NCBI GenBank assembly: GCA_021018815.1
Contig: JAITYX010000007.1
Location: forward strand, 10,912,001-10,976,000
Reading direction: 5' to 3'
From: Talinum fruticosum
Taxonomy: Eukaryota > Streptophyta > Magnoliopsida > Caryophyllales > Talinaceae
Length of the DNA stretch: 64,000 bases
The notes below the pieces were generated by a model. The model made no database searches, had not been told where the DNA came from, and saw only the letters and a program-made list of their open reading frames with translations. Of this stretch, positions 59,939 through 64,000 are shown piece by piece (position 1 is the first letter of the stretch; every line of letters begins with the position of its first letter). Position numbers and translations under genes: made by a program.

Positions 59939-61726
59939 TTTTTCTCCCCTCTTTAGCTGATGAATTGAGATCGGAAATCAATTTAATTCGATTGAATTGT
60001 ACAATCCAAATTCGTTGAAATTGGATAGAGATTATTCTTCCAATTCGCCGGAGCTTCGATTTCCGCCACCGACACCGCCACAATCGCCGACGGGGAGTGT
60101 GGGATGGGGATGAAATGGAGATCAACGAAGTAAGTAATTCTGTGTCTTCTCTTTCCGGGACTTCTCTCTCTTCTTCTGGTGGTGGTGGACTGGTGGCATT
60201 TCGTTGTCCAATTTAGTTTTTTTTTTTTTTAAAAAAAGGACTAACCTATGACAACAAACAAAAATGAAATGAGGATCTATTTCAATATTTGACACGTGAA
60301 AAATCATAAGGGTATATAGTTTTTTTCACAAATTCATCTCTAATTTTATGCAAATTACATAATAAGACAGGAGTTAAATTATACTTTAAATTTTAAAGCA
60401 TTGCTAGCAACAATTATTTATTATTATTATTATTATTAATTCTCGTCCGTCTCCTCACATACATACGATGATTTAAATAATTTTCCTATTTATTTTTAAT
60501 CTTATACCTTTTGTTAGGATTAACTAGCCAACAAAAATCATAGCATTTAAAGAACTGGTGTTAATTAAAAGCATAGTTCGCTGAGCACTCGATAAAAGGA
60601 AAGCCATACTCATACTTTGAGGAGGTTGAGGGGTCGTGGCACACTTTAATTACTTCATGTCATAACTACGCAGCGTCGAGCAGTACTTATGGGACATCCC
60701 CGGCCCCACCCCAACTATGCTACACTAATATTTTTTATGTTATATAATATATTAATGATTAGCTCTTACTAATTATTTTTTTTATTTTTAATAAAATTTT
60801 ATGGTAACTTGATTTTTAACACAAATTTTATTATAAATTTTGTGTTTATTCGATATCCCTTGTAACCTTCGAGTAAAAAGTATACGAAACGGAGGAAATA
60901 CAATATAATAATTGGTGAGAAGGGTATCGAATTTAAGGTTTAATATATTCATAATTTTAATTATTAAGATCTACTCCTATTTGATTAAGAAATTATGTTA
61001 ATTCACTGTACTGTTTTGAATTGTTAACTTTGCTACTTTGTTTTACTAATATTAGTGACATAATGACATTTTTGTTCAGTTGTCTTAGCATTATATACTA
61101 ACATAATTTAATTAATTTTATAATTAAGGATTTAAGTTTGGGGTATATAAATAAATATATTTCCTTCGTTTCATAAAAATTATTTAAAATTTTTATTTTA
61201 AATATTTTAAAAATATTAAAAAAATTTATATAGTAAAAAAATAACTTTTTATTTGAAATTTATAAATGATAAATAATATTTTATTAAAATTTTATATTTA
61301 AAATTTAATAGTTTTTTTAGAACTGAAGGAGAATGTTAGATATATTGGTTCTAGGTTGATATTTATTCGTAAATCCCATCGATCTACATGAGTTTTTGTA
61401 CGTAAAAAACTGGAGGCAAGAACAGGTGGCAAGAGGGTGCTCAAACGACGGCCACGACCAACGCAGTAGAGTAACTATATTCGTAGGCAAAACAACACGT
61501 GTCCTCCCTCCTCCCTCCTCCCTCCTCCCTCCTCCCTTCCGATGATGACAAATAGTCTCTGCAATCATCGTTTTCTCTCTCCTCCTCTGTTAGTCTTATC
61601 TTCCAGGAGAAACCCATCATCTCTTTCTGCATTTTGCATGCATATGCCTTAGCCTTGCTTCACTTAGGCTGGTTTTGATATTCCCAAGTAGAACTTAAAT
61701 TAGGTGGGAGAATTTGGTTACTGTCT
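59939..61726. other. Divergent spacer between SCYL2 and OEP16-2
   Basis: The SCYL2 leader is at about 59939-60130; on the minus strand I see no ATG in the 180 bases before the start. The middle (60250-61320) is very AT-rich, with a short (ATT)n run near 60419-60438. From 61320 the sequence becomes mixed and holds the 7-bp CT-rich array and the presumed OEP16-2 promoter and leader. Confidence 0.5.
61502..61536 (+). repeat. (TCCTCCC)5 array; G-quadruplex-capable on the minus strand
   Basis: Five perfect copies of the 7-bp unit TCCTCCC. The opposite strand reads (GGGAGGA)5, which supplies five GGG runs separated by four bases, meeting the usual quadruplex pattern. It lies about 190 bp upstream of the likely OEP16-2 start codon. 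Confidence 0.9.
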
Positions 61727-63794
61727 ATGAGCAGCAACATGACCAGCACAGTAGGAGGGGGAGTAGCTCTGCCACCGTCAGTAGGAAGTTGGAGAGCCGA
61801 TCGCCACCACTGTCGTCGCCACCGTCGCTGCTCGATGAGCTTCGTAGCTTCGACAAAGGCGGCTTCTTCGACCTCGGCCACCCTCTCCTCAATCGCATTG
61901 CTCACAGCTTCATCACCGCTGCGGGGGTACATACTCCCTTTATTATGTTTTCCTTTTTTGTACTGAAATCCATGCATATAACTTCAGTCTAGCTTAGTTA
62001 TCCGCCACAGGAATTATGAACGATGGCATCTCTCTTTTAGCTTGTCTAAAATTTGACAAATAATAACTTCGATTAATTTTTACGGGTCTAGTCGAAATTT
62101 TAAACAATAGTGAAGTTGTTACTGTGGATGTCTGTATGTGTGGATCCGCCCATATTTGTTAGTGTGAACTTTCGGTTAAGATGGTTCGCTAATATACAAA
62201 TTGTCATACTATTAGGGATTAGAGAATCGAACCCGGGACTTAATGTACACAGAATCTAGGTTTTGAGACCTCATTTTTACTACTATAGCATATTCCACTT
62301 CCTAGCCCAAGATTACTAACTTCAAGCTAAGAAACGCCATAAGAAATTTTGTGTAGCATTTCTGGGTTCAACTCTCTTAGAATCCTATACATATCAATTA
62401 ATATGATCTTATGGGCGTTTCCTTTGAAGTTTAGCAGCTTTAGAAAATGGGCTAAATTAGATATATATAAACTGATTCCATTGCGTGTCCACAGATTGGA
62501 GCTGTTCAAGCCGTCTCTCGTGAGGCTTATTTGACTGTTGTTGAAGGTAATCTCCTGCATATCTCATTTGGTTTCCCATTTTATTCATCCAAAATCATCT
62601 CAGATTTTGGAATTCAATTCAACGAAATTTTATTTACGAAATGACTAAACAATTGCTTAAATCTTGAGAAATTGCTGGTGTATCAGGGGCAGGGATCGAT
62701 TCAGGTAGTGCAGATGCCTCTGGTTCCAACCGGAGACACAACTTTCCGGGTCTTAGAGGTATTCGATTCATACAATCTTCTGCAACATTGAGGATGCTGT
62801 CTTTACTTTATGTATAGTTACATAATTCTCTGGTTATCATTGTTTAAAGCTTCTTCTATTCGCTTTGGGGTCTCATTCTAGTTATTGATGGTTGATTATG
62901 ATGCCTTGTGCAGGAGAGACCAGCAGAAAGTCTGTTGAAGCCTTGGTATGTAATTTCCACAACTAATTAAATTTCTCGAATATTTATTGTGATATGCGAA
63001 TAATGTCTGTGTGTCATACACAAAGGTGAGATGATGTCCTGCTTCATAGCCTCATAATACTTCAGAGCCTGGCAAAACACCGGTGTCCCCATTTTGAAGT
63101 TATACATATCAATTAATTTTTATGCATTTGTCCCCTCCTAAAAATTTAATGACTTTTTATAAAATTTCGAAAATTTCCCACCCAATTATGGGGTGCAAAA
63201 CGGACACCTATGCCCACTATGTACATCCGCCACTGGGGCTCATTCATATGACTGAGATTCATGAAGTCTCAGTGACTCCCACTGGGGGTTCCTGGAATAA
63301 TTTTCTCCATGTTACTTAATTCATAACCCAGCTCAGTTTCATGCTAATACTTCTTGCCTCATTCCTAACTTGTTCTCGTTACAATATTTCCAGGTGAAAA
63401 ATACGGGGAAAGAATGTATGCAGTGGGGTAAGGTCTTTATCCCTGAAAAGGGTGTTTGTTTTTGTCCTTTTTTTCAGTAAAGGAGGCACAAATTAAGGTT
63501 GACGTAGCCATGAATTGCACTTGAGTCCCTTATGTAAAGCTTGACACATTTGGTGACGCACATCTGAAAACGAGATTCTAGTTGTCCCTTTCAACATGTG
63601 AATTAATAGACATAATTAGAATGAACTAATGAAGTTTGTCATTGATCTGTGAGGAATTATGGTGCTATTTTAAAAGGCTATCTCAGGCCTTAGGCAGCTC
63701 AGCTGACCAGTACCTTGATGCCGCAGGGTTGGCTGCAGGGATGTATTCGGGTCTGACCTATGGGATGAAGGAGGCTCGTGGCTATCATGACTGG
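61727..63794 (+). CDS. OEP16-2: Plastid outer-envelope pore OEP16-2-like, 3' end beyond the window
   Basis: Member of the PRAT/Tim17-like family that forms amino-acid-selective pores in the plastid outer envelope; the OEP16-2 type is mainly seed and pollen expressed. Exons: about 61727-61926, 62495-62546, 62687-62758, 62914-62945, 63394-63427, 63727-63794, then beyond the window. Conserved blocks: LDELRSFDKGGFFDLGHP, LLNRIAHSFITAAG, IGAVQAVSREAYLTVVEGAG, the loop RRHNFPGLRGETS, LVKNTGKECMQWGLAAGMYS and GLTYGMKEARGYHDW. The last hydrophobic helices are not in the window. Odd point: the frame carrying LDELRSF has no ATG after its upstream stop (TAA near 61696). The plausible start ATGAGCAGCAAC at 61727 is one base out of register. 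A single missing base, for example in the G-run 61757-61761, would join them. The identity is firm; the first 35 residues are not. Confidence 0.85.
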
Positions 63795-64000
63795 GTAATG
63801 TGCACGTTTGTGTTTGTTTGTTTCATTCTTCATTGTTGAAACTAGTCATATTTTTGGAATCAAATTGTCATATTTTAAGCTTAGTGTGGCTTCGACGAGT
63901 TCAAGTCTCAGTCAGTCTGGTATCTGACTTGTTAGCGTCAGGTACCCAGGCATAGATATGGTCTTAGTTATCCATATGATTATAAGATGGTTTCAAGTAG

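Noticed and set aside
59360..60125. Long open frames overlapping SCYL2 exon 1 in other frames (146, 107 and 187 codons)
   Set aside because: They are shadows of the GC-rich first exon; their Pro/Arg/Gly-rich sequence resembles no protein.
1..64000. A novel defence, CRISPR-like or bacterial gene system
   Set aside because: No regularly spaced repeats, operon-like coding or prokaryotic signals; the window is ordinary plant nuclear DNA with conserved housekeeping genes.

Overview
This window is nuclear DNA of a flowering plant, most likely a eudicot. It is AT-rich, and every gene except the small ribosomal one is split by many GT-AG introns. The proteins are plant-specific or plant-typical: a CAMTA transcription factor, a plastid dihydrolipoyl dehydrogenase with a transit peptide, and an OEP16 plastid envelope pore. 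The non-coding part holds MULE, Stowaway-like, Tourist-like and LINE remnants. I could not fix the genus. There is no rRNA, tRNA, CRISPR or prokaryotic operon structure that I can support.

Seven genes are present and their strands alternate strictly. (1) CAMTA5/6-like calmodulin-binding transcription activator, + 8258-17290, 13 exons, 903 aa. (2) SAR1 COPII GTPase, - 18319-20801, 3 exons, carrying a one-base frame break. (3) Ribosomal protein eL29, + 22582-22871, 61 aa. (4) Plastidial dihydrolipoyl dehydrogenase (LPD), - 24872-31713, 15 exons, 561 aa. (5) PP4 regulatory subunit 3 (PP4R3/SMEK), + 33363-49578, 24 exons, carrying four one-base frame breaks. (6) SCY1-like pseudokinase SCYL2, - 52381-59938, 13 exons, 924 aa. 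(7) OEP16-2-type plastid outer-envelope pore, + about 61727 to beyond the window, with a probable one-base frame break in exon 1. I assembled exons by hand from splice sites, reading phase and family resemblance. CAMTA, eL29, LPD and SCYL2 join without any frame conflict.

The first 8 kb is gene-free and repeat-rich. It holds a 1.26-kb non-autonomous MULE-like element with about 100-bp terminal inverted repeats and an imperfect 10-bp target duplication. Smaller elements sit inside PP4R3 introns (LINE remnants, a Stowaway-like MITE, a 424-bp foldback element) and in the PP4R3/SCYL2 spacer (a 432-bp PIF/Harbinger-like MITE with TTA duplications).

The genes do not form a pathway. They are housekeeping and regulatory functions: calcium-dependent transcription, ER-to-Golgi transport, translation, plastid acetyl-CoA supply, phosphatase targeting, clathrin trafficking and plastid solute transport. 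Their order is informative. From memory of Arabidopsis, CAMTA5, plastid LPD2 and OEP16-2 are direct neighbours (At4g16150, At4g16155, At4g16160), and PP4R3 lies beside L29 genes (At3g06670, At3g06680/06700). Both linkages recur here, interleaved.

The main quality signal is a set of five clear and one probable single-base losses in short homopolymer runs of otherwise intact genes. This looks more like long-read consensus error than gene death. I found no convincing undescribed biological system. The most useful leads are the frame-break pattern, the conserved linkage, the MULE-like element, the foldback element and the splice-site oddities.
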